Assembly (NCBI GenBank): GCA_045591035.1
Contig: JAZNSG010000054.1
Span: 1-64,000 of the forward strand
Direction of reading: 5' to 3'
Length of the DNA stretch: 64,000 nucleotides
Origin: SIG440 sp045591035
Lineage (GTDB): Bacteria > Bacillota > Clostridia > Monoglobales > Monoglobaceae
A program made the translations under genes and the position numbers. The notes below the pieces were generated by a model. It made no database searches. It was given only the letters and a program-made list of their open reading frames with translations, and was not told the origin of the DNA. Positions 1 to 7,370 of this stretch are shown here, one piece after another (within the stretch, counting starts at the first letter, position 1; the number at the start of each line of letters is the position of its first letter).

Positions 1-99
1 GCTTTTTTTAATTGTTGAAATCCTTGCGGATTTCTGCCTGAACCCAAAAACCTCTCGGTTTTTGCAAACTTACACTACCAACAGTTCACTGAACTGTTG

Positions 100-143
100 G
101 CTTAACGTTCCAGCGCCCGGGAAAGTAAGACGCTGCCGGAATT
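100..143 (+). repeat. 44-bp dispersed repeat, copy 1
   Basis: The segment runs from GCTTAAC to GCTGCCGGAATT and recurs at 463-506 with few differences, mostly in its first half. The shared core is AAAGTAAGACGCTGCCGG. The first half (TTCCAGCG) can pair with CGCT and GGAA in the second half. It lies in a stretch of small hairpins: AAATCC/GGATTT near 18-33, AAAAACC/GGTTTTT near 46-63 and a 10-bp stem at 78-100. No coding gene is supported between 1 and 841. Function unknown. Confidence 0.7.
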
Positions 144-146
144 CAT

Positions 147-176
147 AAAAGGATACCTATAAGGTGTCCTTTTTTT
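147..176 (+). terminator. Rho-independent terminator
   Basis: The stem GGATACCT/AGGTGTCC (one G-U pair) has a 3-nt loop and is followed by a run of seven T, with a matching A run in front. It would end a transcript entering from the left edge that includes the hairpin-rich stretch 1-146. Confidence 0.75.
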
Positions 177-462
177 GTTTGTCGACCCACCAAGCATCAC
201 CAGGTTTCGGTAAAAACTCTGACGAGTTTTATTGAATGATGCTGATGATACATGGGGCGTTTGCTTAATGGTTAAAACTCTTGCGAGTTTTTTCGTTATC
301 AGTGAGATGCTCTCGCATTTCACAATCCTGCGCTTCGTCGAGTTCACTTATTTACTCCGTTTGCTTTGCAAACAATCGTTTTTTTCAGCGACTGCTCCTC
401 TTCCCAAAAAATCTCGGCACAGCCTTATTTTTCGGGAGCCCTGAAGTGCCACCGGCATATTT

Positions 463-506
463 GCTTAACACTCCGGTGCCTGGTAAAGTAAGACGCTGCC
501 GGAATT
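463..506 (+). repeat. 44-bp dispersed repeat, copy 2
   Basis: Second copy of the repeat at 100-143. The last 25 or so bases are nearly identical, while the first half differs but keeps the ability to pair with the end (CCGG with CCGG). The DNA between the copies carries two short stems of the AAAACTC/GAGTTTT type near 213-230 and 265-284 and no convincing gene. Confidence 0.7.
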
Positions 507-585
507 TGCAAATTTCTAAAAATATAGAAAGAAGAATATTGTATTTTCCTTTTGATTATGTTATAATGATTTCATCGAAGATGAA

Positions 586-770
586 ATCGTCGATATAAAT
601 CTATTGTGAGATTTTCGATATGTCATAAATGACTCGATATGTGCTTTGCACTCGATATGTTGCCTTTCGGCAACGAGATTTATATCATATCGAGTTTTGA
701 GCAAAGCGAAAAACATATCGATTTTGCGGAAGCAAAAATATCGAGCAAACGGAGTTTGCATATCGACAAG
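586..770 (+). repeat. Hairpin-array element, copy A
   Basis: About 185 bp holding a chain of seven short hairpins separated by CGATATG on the left half and ATATCGA on the right half, so the separators can also pair with each other. Stems seen: AAATCT/AGATTT (597-614), GTCAT/ATGAC (622-633), GTGC/GCAC (641-651), TTGCC/GGCAA (660-673), GTTTT/AAAAC (694-714), ATTTTGC/GCAAAAAT (721-739) and GCAAAC/GTTTGC (745-759). The same architecture recurs at 13026-13206 with different stem sequences. It ends about 70 bp before the next gene. An extra hairpin, ATTTCATC/GATGAAAT, sits at 569-587. Confidence 0.85.
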
Positions 771-841
771 ACAAGGTGCATCTTTTCTATCACCTAATTA
801 TATATTTAATTTGCATGACACTTAATTTTAGGAGGCTTGTT

Positions 842-1711
842 ATGAAGATAAAGGCTTTTGTGATGGTAATTGTTTTAACCCTTTCCTTAGTGATAAATAC
901 AGATGTAAAAGCTCTCAAACTTCCCAATTACGGCGTTCCTAATGTCAAGTATGGCTGGGAGCAGGAGTATCTCGATGAAGGATATTCTCAGGAAGAATTA
1001 TATTATCTTGCGGGAATAGTTACTCTTACAAAAAGAAATAAAGCAGGAGAAAGTATATCAGCCCATGATAGATACGATTTAAATAGGATTCTTAGGGATA
1101 AGGAAGAGCTTGGAGAGTGGAAGGATGTAGCATGGTACTATTTTGTGGATTATGAAAAACTCGAGTATTTTGTTCGTGAACGAAAGGTCAGGGACGGCCT
1201 CATAACAAGGGAAGAAGTTGAAGCCCAGAAAAAGGCAGAGGAAGCGGAAAAAAATAAATGGAAGAAGCGAATTTTTCTGCATGTAGGCAGCAACAAGGCC
1301 ATTGTAAATGATGTTGAAAAGATTATTGATGAAGAAAATCCTGATACTGTTGTTTTTACCGAAAACGATCGCTCTTATGTTCCGGTAAGATTTTTGAGTG
1401 AGGAATATGGTGGCGAAGTTGACTGGGATGAAGATACACAGACCGTAAATATTTCTTTTGAAGACAGAGAAATTACTTTGACTGTGGGAAAATGTGAAAT
1501 TATTGTAAATGGTGAAACAATGGAAAATGATGTTGCCCCTATCCTTAAAGGTGACAGAGTTTTTCTTCCGTTGCGTGCTTGTGTTGATGCTATTGGTAGG
1601 TATGTAATGTATAACAGCGGGCTTATTGTGGTCGATGAGAATCTTGATATGGATTGGGAAATGAAAAATATGGATTTTGTAAATGGGTTTAGCGAAGAAC
1701 GATTTAAATAA
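842..1711 (+). CDS. Secreted stalk-domain (copper amine oxidase N-like) protein
   Basis: A 289-aa exported protein. The start at 842 is chosen because AGGAGG lies just ahead (831-836) and it opens directly on a signal peptide (MKIKAFVMVIVLTLSLV, cut near VKA). Residues about 40-155 are a charged region without a recognised fold. Residues about 160-280 match the copper amine oxidase N-terminal (stalk) family: two halves with the typical YVPVRFLSEEYGGEVDWD and VFLPLRACVDAIGRYV motifs. Such domains are usually carried on the surface of Firmicutes and do not bind copper on their own. It is a single gene behind the hairpin-array repeat and ends at a strong bidirectional terminator. The substrate or partner is unknown. 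Confidence 0.85.
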   Translation: MKIKAFVMVIVLTLSLVINTDVKALKLPNYGVPNVKYGWEQEYLDEGYSQEELYYLAGIVTLTKRNKAGESISAHDRYDLNRILRDKEELGEWKDVAWYYFVDYEKLEYFVRERKVRDGLITREEVEAQKKAEEAEKNKWKKRIFLHVGSNKAIVNDVEKIIDEENPDTVVFTENDRSYVPVRFLSEEYGGEVDWDEDTQTVNISFEDREITLTVGKCEIIVNGETMENDVAPILKGDRVFLPLRACVDAIGRYVMYNSGLIVVDENLDMDWEMKNMDFVNGFSEERFK

Positions 1712-1743
1712 ATACCCAAGACGATAGAAAGTTTTTAGAAATA

Positions 1744-1775
1744 AAAAAAGAAGCCAAAGCTTTGGCTTCTTTTTT
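1744..1775. terminator. Bidirectional terminator
   Basis: The stem AAGCCAAAGC/GCTTTGGCTT is flanked by A and T runs. It lies between the convergent ends of the genes at 842-1711 (+) and 1788-2837 (-) and can serve both. Confidence 0.85.
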
Positions 1776-1787
1776 GAATGCACTTAA

Positions 1788-2837
1788 TTATCGAACTGAA
1801 TAAAGAAATCCCTTAACAATGATTATGTCGACAGGTGTACCTCCATAAGTTCTGATATATATATGGTCTGCGTATTTCATAGCGGCAAGTCTGTTTTCAG
1901 CTATGCTCATATCTCCGGTTTCTGTGGAGTTGCCGGATAAATCGGTTAAAGTTAATGTTCCGCTTGTTGTGTTATACAGGCGAGGGAAATATTTAAAGGC
2001 TGTATCATTGCCAATTCCTATTTTGAGTTTATTACCAGTATTGTCAATTACATAAATGTTGTTGGCTCTGGGAAGCTTATATTTAGTTCCATCAATGGTT
2101 GCTATATCTTTTGAGTCATCAAAAGCTGTAACAACACCCCCTGTCAGAGTTTCATCAAGGTTGGTGATTTGGTATGCATTGTCGCCTGTTGCAAGGGTTG
2201 CCGGTTCGTTGTTTGTGAGATTTCTTACGCTTTCGTCAAAGTCCCATACGTACTTAATGGATGAAATAAGACCATAGTTGTTAAGTTCAAGCTTTACAAC
2301 ATCACCCTTAGTGGGAGTTGTTCCCGTAGCAACGTCGGCGGTTGTCTGTGCGACTAAATTTTCTCCATCAATCAAATATGAGATATTCCAGATATCTTCA
2401 CCGTTTTCGTTTGGACTGTTTCCAACTTCGTCAATAACAGCAAGATATGATGGTATTGGCTCAACAATTCCGCTAAGTGATACGTTAAGCGGTTTGCCGT
2501 TGCTGAGGCTATCCCAAAAGATGACTTGTGCGTGGCAATTCAGGTAGTTTCGGTATCCACTTAAAGAAATACTGAAATCTGTTGCAGTTTGGGGAGAATC
2601 TTCATATGCAACATTTAAAAGTATTCCTGAAGAGTCATACACCGCCAGTATAACAGTACAGTCAAGGGATTCATTAAAGGTTATTTTTGCAGTAACCGTG
2701 TTTCCGCTTTTATCACAAACAATGCCTTTAAGAGTAACGTTGTTTGGCAACATGTCGCTCTCTGATGCAATAGAAGTAATTGACATAAAAATAAGGAATA
2801 TTGATAGGGTAAGTATTGCAATTAAAGTTTTTTTCAT
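1788..2837 (-). CDS. Secreted protein with shared beta-domain and surface tail domain
   Basis: A 349-aa protein with a signal peptide (MKKTLIAILTLSIFLIFMS) and a strong GGAGGAAAA site before the start. Residues about 35-115 carry the pattern VILAVYDSSG...VIFWDSLSNGKPL, which reappears at the C-termini of the secreted proteins at 16084, 19868 and 20960. Residues about 195-349 (motif GDVVKLELNNYGLISSI) resemble the C-terminal part of the SLH protein at 24396. Both modules are of unknown function. The protein has no SLH or lipobox anchor, so it is probably free or held by partner proteins. It is monocistronic with its own promoter. The family resemblance is judged by eye only. Confidence 0.8.
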   Translation of the reverse strand: MKKTLIAILTLSIFLIFMSITSIASESDMLPNNVTLKGIVCDKSGNTVTAKITFNESLDCTVILAVYDSSGILLNVAYEDSPQTATDFSISLSGYRNYLNCHAQVIFWDSLSNGKPLNVSLSGIVEPIPSYLAVIDEVGNSPNENGEDIWNISYLIDGENLVAQTTADVATGTTPTKGDVVKLELNNYGLISSIKYVWDFDESVRNLTNNEPATLATGDNAYQITNLDETLTGGVVTAFDDSKDIATIDGTKYKLPRANNIYVIDNTGNKLKIGIGNDTAFKYFPRLYNTTSGTLTLTDLSGNSTETGDMSIAENRLAAMKYADHIYIRTYGGTPVDIIIVKGFLYSVR

Positions 2838-2864
2838 TATTTTTCCTCCTCTGTATTTTCATAT

Positions 2865-2893
2865 ATTATAACATATATGCATAAAAATGTCTA
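2865..2893 (-). promoter_or_regulatory. Promoter of the 1788-2837 gene
   Basis: On the minus strand TAGACA and TATAAT are separated by 17 bp. The -10 box is about 28 bp upstream of the start codon of the secreted protein gene. Confidence 0.65.
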
Positions 2894-2956
2894 CAACAAT
2901 CAGGAGAAATTGTGGGCGGGCTTCGGCTGATTTCTCATAATTGGGTTGCATTTTTG

Positions 2957-3316
2957 CTATTTTTGTTTAAAAGCTGTAAAGGTTGAAATATACTTTGACA
3001 CTAATGATACGAATTCACTGTTATGGAAGAAAAAAGTTAAGTCATCGCCTTTGCTTTGGTGCAGTATTAAACAGTTTTTGAAAACGGTTTGTCTGTTGAT
3101 GTGTATATATGGAACAAAAACAAAGCTTATGTCATTTTTAGATATATGATTGTTAAACATGAAAATTATTCTTGATTCGGTGAAAATAATAAATCCGCTG
3201 TCTGCATAAAAGGAACATAACGAATGTTCGCCATCATATAAATAGTCTTTTACAAGATGATTAAAACCATCTTTGGGAGCAGCTGTTATATTATAGAAGA
3301 AAGTGTTTGTAAACAT
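2957..3316 (-). CDS. Probable bacterial PH-like domain protein
   Basis: A 119-aa reading frame. The pattern GEHSLCSFYADSGFIIFTESRIIF, then VPYIHI and a closing hydrophobic segment before SKYI, resembles the small bacterial pleckstrin-homology-like families, where a line of the form FTNRRIIF is followed by PY..I and an amphipathic end helix. No signal peptide or membrane segment is seen, so it should be cytosolic. The start has no clear ribosome site (AAGTAGATATATGT ahead of ATG). The frame lies 16-22 bases behind the terminator of the structured RNA at 3332-3500, which has a consensus promoter, so read-through could express it. The family call is tentative and the ORF could be a relic. Confidence 0.55.
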   Translation of the reverse strand: MFTNTFFYNITAAPKDGFNHLVKDYLYDGEHSLCSFYADSGFIIFTESRIIFMFNNHISKNDISFVFVPYIHINRQTVFKNCLILHQSKGDDLTFFFHNSEFVSLVSKYISTFTAFKQK

Positions 3317-3331
3317 ACATATATCTACTTA

Positions 3332-3362
3332 AATAAAAAATGCGCCAACCGAAGCTGACGCA
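3332..3362 (-). terminator. Intrinsic terminator of the structured RNA
   Basis: A 9-bp stem with a TTCG tetraloop (minus strand) is followed by TTTTTTATTT. It ends about 16 bp before the start of the PH-like gene, the usual position of a transcription attenuator. Confidence 0.85.
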
Positions 3363-3488
3363 CGAAAAACGCAAACTCCGATTGCTGCGACACAATTTTC
3401 AACCTATTTGATAGTATGAAACAGAGAGTGCGTTTTTGCCTAAACAAAAAACACTATCAACATAGGTTTACTATTCTATTGTGTCGCG
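3332..3488 (-). ncRNA. Structured leader or small RNA with pseudoknot and terminator
   Basis: On the minus strand the transcript should start near 3487 with GCGACACAAT, which pairs perfectly with ATTGTGTCGC (10 bp, 3387-3396 with 3478-3487). Inside it, AACCTATGTTGATAGT pairs with ACTATCAAATAGGTT (3401-3415 with 3453-3468, one bulge). The apical loop holds AAAAACGCACTC (about 3426-3437), complementary to GAGTTTGCGTTTTT (about 3365-3378) outside the stem, which makes a pseudoknot. The end is a 9-bp stem TGCGTCAGC/GTTGGCGCA with a TTCG loop and six T. Two G-U pairs in the terminator work only on the minus strand. It fits no RNA class I know. It may be a free small RNA or an attenuator for the PH-like gene. 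Confidence 0.7.
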
Positions 3489-3493
3489 AGTAT

Positions 3494-3522
3494 AGTATAG
3501 CATATTTATTTTATAATGTCAA
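3494..3522 (-). promoter_or_regulatory. Consensus promoter of the structured RNA
   Basis: On the minus strand a perfect TTGACA (3517-3522) and TATACT (3494-3499) are separated by exactly 17 bp. The predicted start, about 7 bases on, falls at the first base of the 10-bp closing stem. Confidence 0.85.
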
Positions 3523-3703
3523 AAGGAATTTATAATGTGAGAAAATACAATGTTAATCTGAAATGATAAATGATAATCAGAGGTCGGATTTTATATCCTG
3601 CTGTTCCTTTTATAAAAAATGCCATGAGAGGTTTTTAAAATGATTTTTGTTATATAAATAATTTAAATTGTGCATAATATGGTTAAAGGAGATGAATTAA
3701 ATT

Positions 3704-4177
3704 ATGAAAAAAGTAATATCATTAGCAGCTGTGGTATTTTTGCTTGTGTGCTTTGTGACGGGTTGTGGCGTGGTTGAGAGTGGCGAAAAGGCTGTAGAAA
3801 AAGGTGCGCAAAAAGTGGAAGAGGGAGCATCGTCTCTTGTAAATAACGGAGAGGATATGCTGAATGAAGGCAAAGATATGCTTCAGGGAAATGACGCAAA
3901 CAAAGACGGCGCGAACAAAGACAGCGTGAACAAAGATGGTTCGACCCCCACAGAAGAAGAAAAATCCAAGTTTATAGGCGAGGAGAAAGCAAAAGAAATT
4001 GCTTTGAAAAAAGCGAATGTGACAACAGAAAGTGTGATTTTTGATAAAGTTGAGCTTGAAAAAGATGACGGAGTATGGCAATACGAGGTGGATTTCAAAA
4101 AGGATACAACCGAGTATGATGCAGAGATTAATGCAATTGACGGTTCAATCATAAAATGGGAAGTAGAAAATAAATAG
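3704..4177 (+). CDS. PepSY-domain lipoprotein
   Basis: A 157-aa protein. The signal peptide ends in the lipobox VTGC (Cys21), so it should be lipid-anchored on the outer face of the membrane. Residues 24-55 form an acidic and basic amphipathic stretch. Residues 62-80 are a low-complexity linker with NKDG-like repeats. From about residue 88 comes a PepSY module (IGEEKAKEIALKKANV, then VWQYEVDFKKD and YDAEINAIDGSII). PepSY domains are found in protease propeptides and as secreted inhibitors or sensors in Firmicutes. The site AAAGGAGATG lies 7-8 bases upstream. The gene is monocistronic with a strong terminator. Confidence 0.9.
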   Translation: MKKVISLAAVVFLLVCFVTGCGVVESGEKAVEKGAQKVEEGASSLVNNGEDMLNEGKDMLQGNDANKDGANKDSVNKDGSTPTEEEKSKFIGEEKAKEIALKKANVTTESVIFDKVELEKDDGVWQYEVDFKKDTTEYDAEINAIDGSIIKWEVENK

Positions 4178-4182
4178 TACAC

Positions 4183-4223
4183 TCAAGGGTTTGCGGTGAT
4201 TAACGCAAACTCTTGAATTTTTT
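4183..4223 (+). terminator. Rho-independent terminator
   Basis: The stem TCAAGGGTTTGCG/CGCAAACTCTTGA is followed by a T run, directly after the PepSY lipoprotein gene. Confidence 0.85.
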
Positions 4224-4344
4224 GGGTAGGGGGCGATTTCTGTATCTTGCAAATAACCCTTATAGAACATTTGTCGTACTTTTGCATAAAATATTATAAC
4301 CTGCTTTTGGCAGGATATAAATATGCAGTGAGGAGGGCGACAAG

Positions 4345-4638
4345 ATGAATGAAGAATACAGAGAAGCGGAATTCGGTGGGTGTGATGACCGCAGAGATGG
4401 TTGCAATACTGTAAATTATCAATATGCGAATATCAGTATTCCCGTGGTGGTAAAACCCAAAACTGTGACCGGGGATATCACTATAGAATGTTGTGAAGAA
4501 CCATGCATCGAATGTTGTGAAGGCGAATGTGGAAATGCACTTGATCTTGTTATAACGCAAAGAGTTTGTATAAAAATCCCTATCAGATATCAGATTGAGG
4601 CTTGTGCAGGAGAAGAAAGCATAAGCTGCTGCGAATAG
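4345..4638 (+). CDS. Small Cys-rich protein of unknown function
   Basis: A 97-aa protein with AGGAGGGCGACAAG ahead of the ATG. It holds twelve cysteines, clustered as CCEEPCIECCEGEC around residues 49-62 with a further CC at the end, and a hydrophobic beta-like segment before them (ISIPVVV). There is no signal peptide. The Cys pairs resemble small spore-associated or metal-binding proteins of Clostridia, but I cannot name a family. It stands alone between two terminators. Confidence 0.75.
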   Translation: MNEEYREAEFGGCDDRRDGCNTVNYQYANISIPVVVKPKTVTGDITIECCEEPCIECCEGECGNALDLVITQRVCIKIPIRYQIEACAGEESISCCE

Positions 4639-4646
4639 AATTTAGA

Positions 4647-4675
4647 AAAGGGACGGCAAGTTGCCGCCCCTTTTT
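4647..4675 (+). terminator. Rho-independent terminator
   Basis: The stem AAAGGG-CGGCAA/TTGCCG-CCCTTT is followed by five T, right behind the Cys-rich gene. Confidence 0.85.
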
Positions 4676-4738
4676 GTATTCATAAAAAGTTTTAGGTTCT
4701 TTTCTACTTTTTGTCCGTCGCTGAGGACAAGACCAATT

Positions 4739-4920
4739 TGTCATTCTGAACGAAGTGAAGAATCTCCTGAGATTCCTCGCCGCTGTGCTTACCTCGGAAT
4801 GACAGAGAGATTCCTCGCCGCTGCGCTTACCTCGGAATGACAGAGGAATTCCTTGTCGCCGACGCTTACCTCGGAATGACAATGAGATTCCTCGTCGCCG
4901 ACGCTTACCTCGTAATGACA
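4739..4920 (+). repeat. Tandem array of 38-bp GGAATGACA repeats
   Basis: Four imperfect units of about 38 bp, each of the form GAGATTCCTCG...CGCTTACCTCGGAATGACA, occupy about 4767-4920. They are preceded by an inverted unit at 4739-4766 (TGTCATTCTGAACGAAG and on). That 28-bp unit recurs perfectly inverted at 7371-7398, and a further unit lies at 7682-7718. A repetitive translated product appears on the minus strand but is a by-product of the repeat. Apart from the terminator at 4961-4992, nothing else is seen in 4676-5013. Confidence 0.85.
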
Positions 4921-4960
4921 ATAGAGGGGATGAGAGAGAACTGTTGTGCCCGAAAACAAA

Positions 4961-4992
4961 ATACCCCCGTATAACGGGGGTATTAATTTTGC
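4961..4992 (-). terminator. Terminator of the aminotransferase gene
   Basis: The stem ATACCCCCGT/ACGGGGGTAT has a 3-nt loop and a T-rich tail on the minus strand. It lies about 25 bp past the stop of the class III aminotransferase gene. Confidence 0.8.
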
Positions 4993-5013
4993 TTTCGGTC
5001 AGGAAAATTTCAA

Positions 5014-6334
5014 TTAGTCAATAAGACGTTTGAAACCGCTCTGGCAAACAGGGCCTCCGATAGCTTCAACGATTGCATTGTAATCGTTCTTTTTGAGGAT
5101 TTCGCTCATCTGGGCAAATACAGAGTCAATAGCAACTTCGTATTTTTCCATAATTTCAGGTGTATGAGCCAATGTGGGATAGAATGCAACGTTGCCCAGG
5201 AAGCCTTCCTTAAGCATCAAAGCTGTGTAGAGAGTTTTGAGCTCAAGAGGATATTTTGTATAGGTCAAGTGTGCAAGACAAGGAACGCCACTTGCTTCAG
5301 CAGGAATGTCGTATTTCTTAGCAAGACGATTCCAGGAGTCAATCAGCATATCGCCCATTTTTGCTACATGCTCCCAAACTCTGCTTTCTTCCATCTTCTT
5401 GATGGCTGCAAGAGCAGCAACGGGGCCAACGCTTTCGGTCCAGTATGTACTGCTGATGAAGGAATCTTCTGCGCCGTGCATAGCTTCTTTTGTACCAATA
5501 ACAGCAGCGATGGGATGACCATTACCCATTGCTTTTGCAAATACTGCCATATCAGGATTGAGTCCTAAAATTTTGTGTGAGCCACCGAAGGTAAGACGCC
5601 AACCAATGGTAATTTCATCATAAATGAGAAGACCGCCTTTAGCGTGAATGCCGTCACGAACATATTCAAGGAAATTGTTTTCAGGCATAAAGTTGCGGAT
5701 AGGCTCCATAATAACACAAGCTATACGGTCACCGTAGTTTTCCATGATAGCATCAAATGCTTCTTTGTCGCCATAGCGGAAGGTAACTGCAGAATTTCTC
5801 AATGCTTTGGGTACGCCGGCAGGTTTCAAACCGGGAAAAAGCTGTCCGTCCAATGAATCGCCGTCGCCAAGGTTTGCAGCAATGTACCAGTCGCCCCAGC
5901 CGTGATAACCGCAGATAGCAACCATATCACGTCCTGTGGTTGAACGAGCGATACGAACAGCAACGGAACAAACTTCACCACCGGTACGTGCAAAACGAAC
6001 CTGTGATGCCCAGGGATGAATCTCGCAAAGCTTGTCTGCCAATTCAACTTCTTCGGGGGGGGTTCAAGGTGGACATAGCACCGTTTTCGATTCTTTCTAC
6101 TACGGCTTTTGTAACATCGGGGTCTGCAAAACCAAGCAAGCAAGCGCCGATGCCGTTTGTGGTCATATCATAAAAATGATTTCCGTCAACATCCCATACC
6201 TCGCAGCCTTTAGCTTTTGTGAAATATGAGGGCCACTGATCAGGAGCAAACTGTTCGGGACGTTTGCTGAGGAGCTGTGTGCCTCCGGGAATACGGTTTT
6301 TCGCATGTGTATAAAGTTCTTGTGCTTTTGACAT
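5014..6334 (-). pseudogene. Class III PLP aminotransferase (glutamate-1-semialdehyde aminomutase-like), frameshifted
   Basis: The N-terminal part is read at 6334-6044 (96 aa) and the rest in another frame at 6042-5014. A run of eight C on the coding strand (6055-6062) breaks the frame. With seven C the text reads TLNPPEEVELADKLCEIHPW without a stop, giving about 439 aa, normal for the family. Motifs: YDEITIGWR (Asp for the PLP nitrogen), then PDMAVFAKAMGNGHP with the Schiff-base Lys. The fold matches hemL-type aminomutases, but no tetrapyrrole gene is near, and relatives of this type act on other amino compounds. It is divergent from an AraC regulator, so probably inducible. The break may be a sequencing error, a true mutation or phase variation. 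Confidence 0.8.
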
Positions 6335-6359
6335 ATTATTGCCTCCTTAAAATTTGAAC

Positions 6360-6388
6360 TTGAAATCTTTGTTAGTTTATATTATAAT
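6360..6388 (+). promoter_or_regulatory. Promoter toward the AraC gene
   Basis: TTGAAA (6360-6365) and TATAAT (6383-6388) are 17 bp apart, leaving a leader of about 75 bases before the regulator. Its -10 box overlaps that of the opposing promoter. Confidence 0.65.
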
Positions 6389-6409
6389 GGTACACAAGGT
6401 AATAGTAAA
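6381..6409 (-). promoter_or_regulatory. Promoter toward the aminotransferase
   Basis: On the minus strand TTTACT and TATAAT (6381-6386) are separated by 17 bp, with a leader of about 40 bases before the start at 6334. The two -10 boxes share ATTATAAT, so only one polymerase can open the site at a time. Confidence 0.6.
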
Positions 6410-6471
6410 CAAAGAAAACAGACCACTTAAATCGAGATATGGGGGATTTGTTGGTTTAAAGGAGGGCGGAT

Positions 6472-7347
6472 ATGAAAAAGGATTCTGTTTTAAAAATAGA
6501 AATGGGCAATATTGTGATTAAGGCGGTTATGCAAGGATTCTGGACCGGAGAAAATCAGCAGGAGTCGCCGATGCACAACCATGCAGCCTTTGAATTTCAT
6601 ATACTGATGCGGGGAAGTGTCAAATTGGAAACAGAGCAGGAGGCTTTAGAACTTAAAGAAAAAGATTCAGTCCTGATTCCGCCGGGATTACTTCACAGGT
6701 TTAAGGCTCAGGTGAAAGGGTCGGCTATTTTGAGCTTTACCTTTTTTGTTGAAAAAGGCAAAAGGGAAAACAGTGCTGACTATGAACATCTTGTAGAAGA
6801 CCGGCTCAGAGCTGCAGAGCGTCCGATTCTTTTTCCACATAATTTGCAGATTGAAGACAACCTTACAAAAATTGTTGCCAATATATATACGAAATCTTTG
6901 GTCACGGAGGATCGAACGAAAGCTCAGTTTATTCTGCTTTTCTCGGAAATGTTTTCTTTGATTGACGACCGGGATGGTGCTGCAAATGACTATGAAAGTG
7001 ACGCTGCAGAAAATGATACAAGAGTTTTTATGATAGAAGAATATTTTAATGAATACTATATGGAAAATATCAGTCTTAAAAATCTTGCTGAACGTTTGTA
7101 TTTAAGCGAGAAGCAGACGGACAAAATGATAAAGAGGGCTTTTGGTGAAGGTTTTCGTCAACACCTTTGCAGAATTCGATTGCATATTGCAAAGAATCTG
7201 CTTAAGGATACGGATATGGAAATCCGGGAAATAGCCGAGTCAGTGGGCTATCAGTCATATAATGGATTTTATATGGTATTTAAAGAAAAAACTGGAATGA
7301 CTCCGCAAAAATACAGAGAACAATGCAAAGAGAAAATTGTTAAATGA
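6472..7347 (+). CDS. AraC-family transcriptional regulator
   Basis: A 291-aa protein with AAAGGAGGGCGG ahead of the start. Residues about 15-100 form an AraC-type cupin sensor (HNHAAFEFHILMRGSV, then IPPGLLHRF), expected to bind a small effector. Residues about 190-290 hold the two helix-turn-helix units (LAERLYLSEKQTDKMIKRAFG and IREIAESVGYQSYNGFYMVFKEKTGMTPQKYR). It is divergent from the aminotransferase with overlapping promoters, so that gene is the likely target and the aminotransferase substrate or product the likely signal. It could act as repressor, activator or both. Confidence 0.9.
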   Translation: MKKDSVLKIEMGNIVIKAVMQGFWTGENQQESPMHNHAAFEFHILMRGSVKLETEQEALELKEKDSVLIPPGLLHRFKAQVKGSAILSFTFFVEKGKRENSADYEHLVEDRLRAAERPILFPHNLQIEDNLTKIVANIYTKSLVTEDRTKAQFILLFSEMFSLIDDRDGAANDYESDAAENDTRVFMIEEYFNEYYMENISLKNLAERLYLSEKQTDKMIKRAFGEGFRQHLCRIRLHIAKNLLKDTDMEIREIAESVGYQSYNGFYMVFKEKTGMTPQKYREQCKEKIVK

Positions 7348-7370
7348 CGTTCAAAAGGCAAGAGGACTGA

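Noticed and set aside
776..841. Longer N-terminus of the stalk-domain protein from 776
   Set aside because: No ribosome site precedes 776, and the signal peptide and AGGAGG fit the ATG at 842.
1079..1783. 234-aa minus-strand reading frame
   Set aside because: It lies opposite a well-supported secreted protein gene, has biased composition and crosses a terminator.
4739..4920. CRISPR array
   Set aside because: The units are contiguous 38-bp tandem repeats without unique spacers, and no cas gene is near.
4583..4921. 112-aa minus-strand frame with SFRGKRR repeats
   Set aside because: The protein repeats are a translation of the 38-bp DNA repeats; no start signal.
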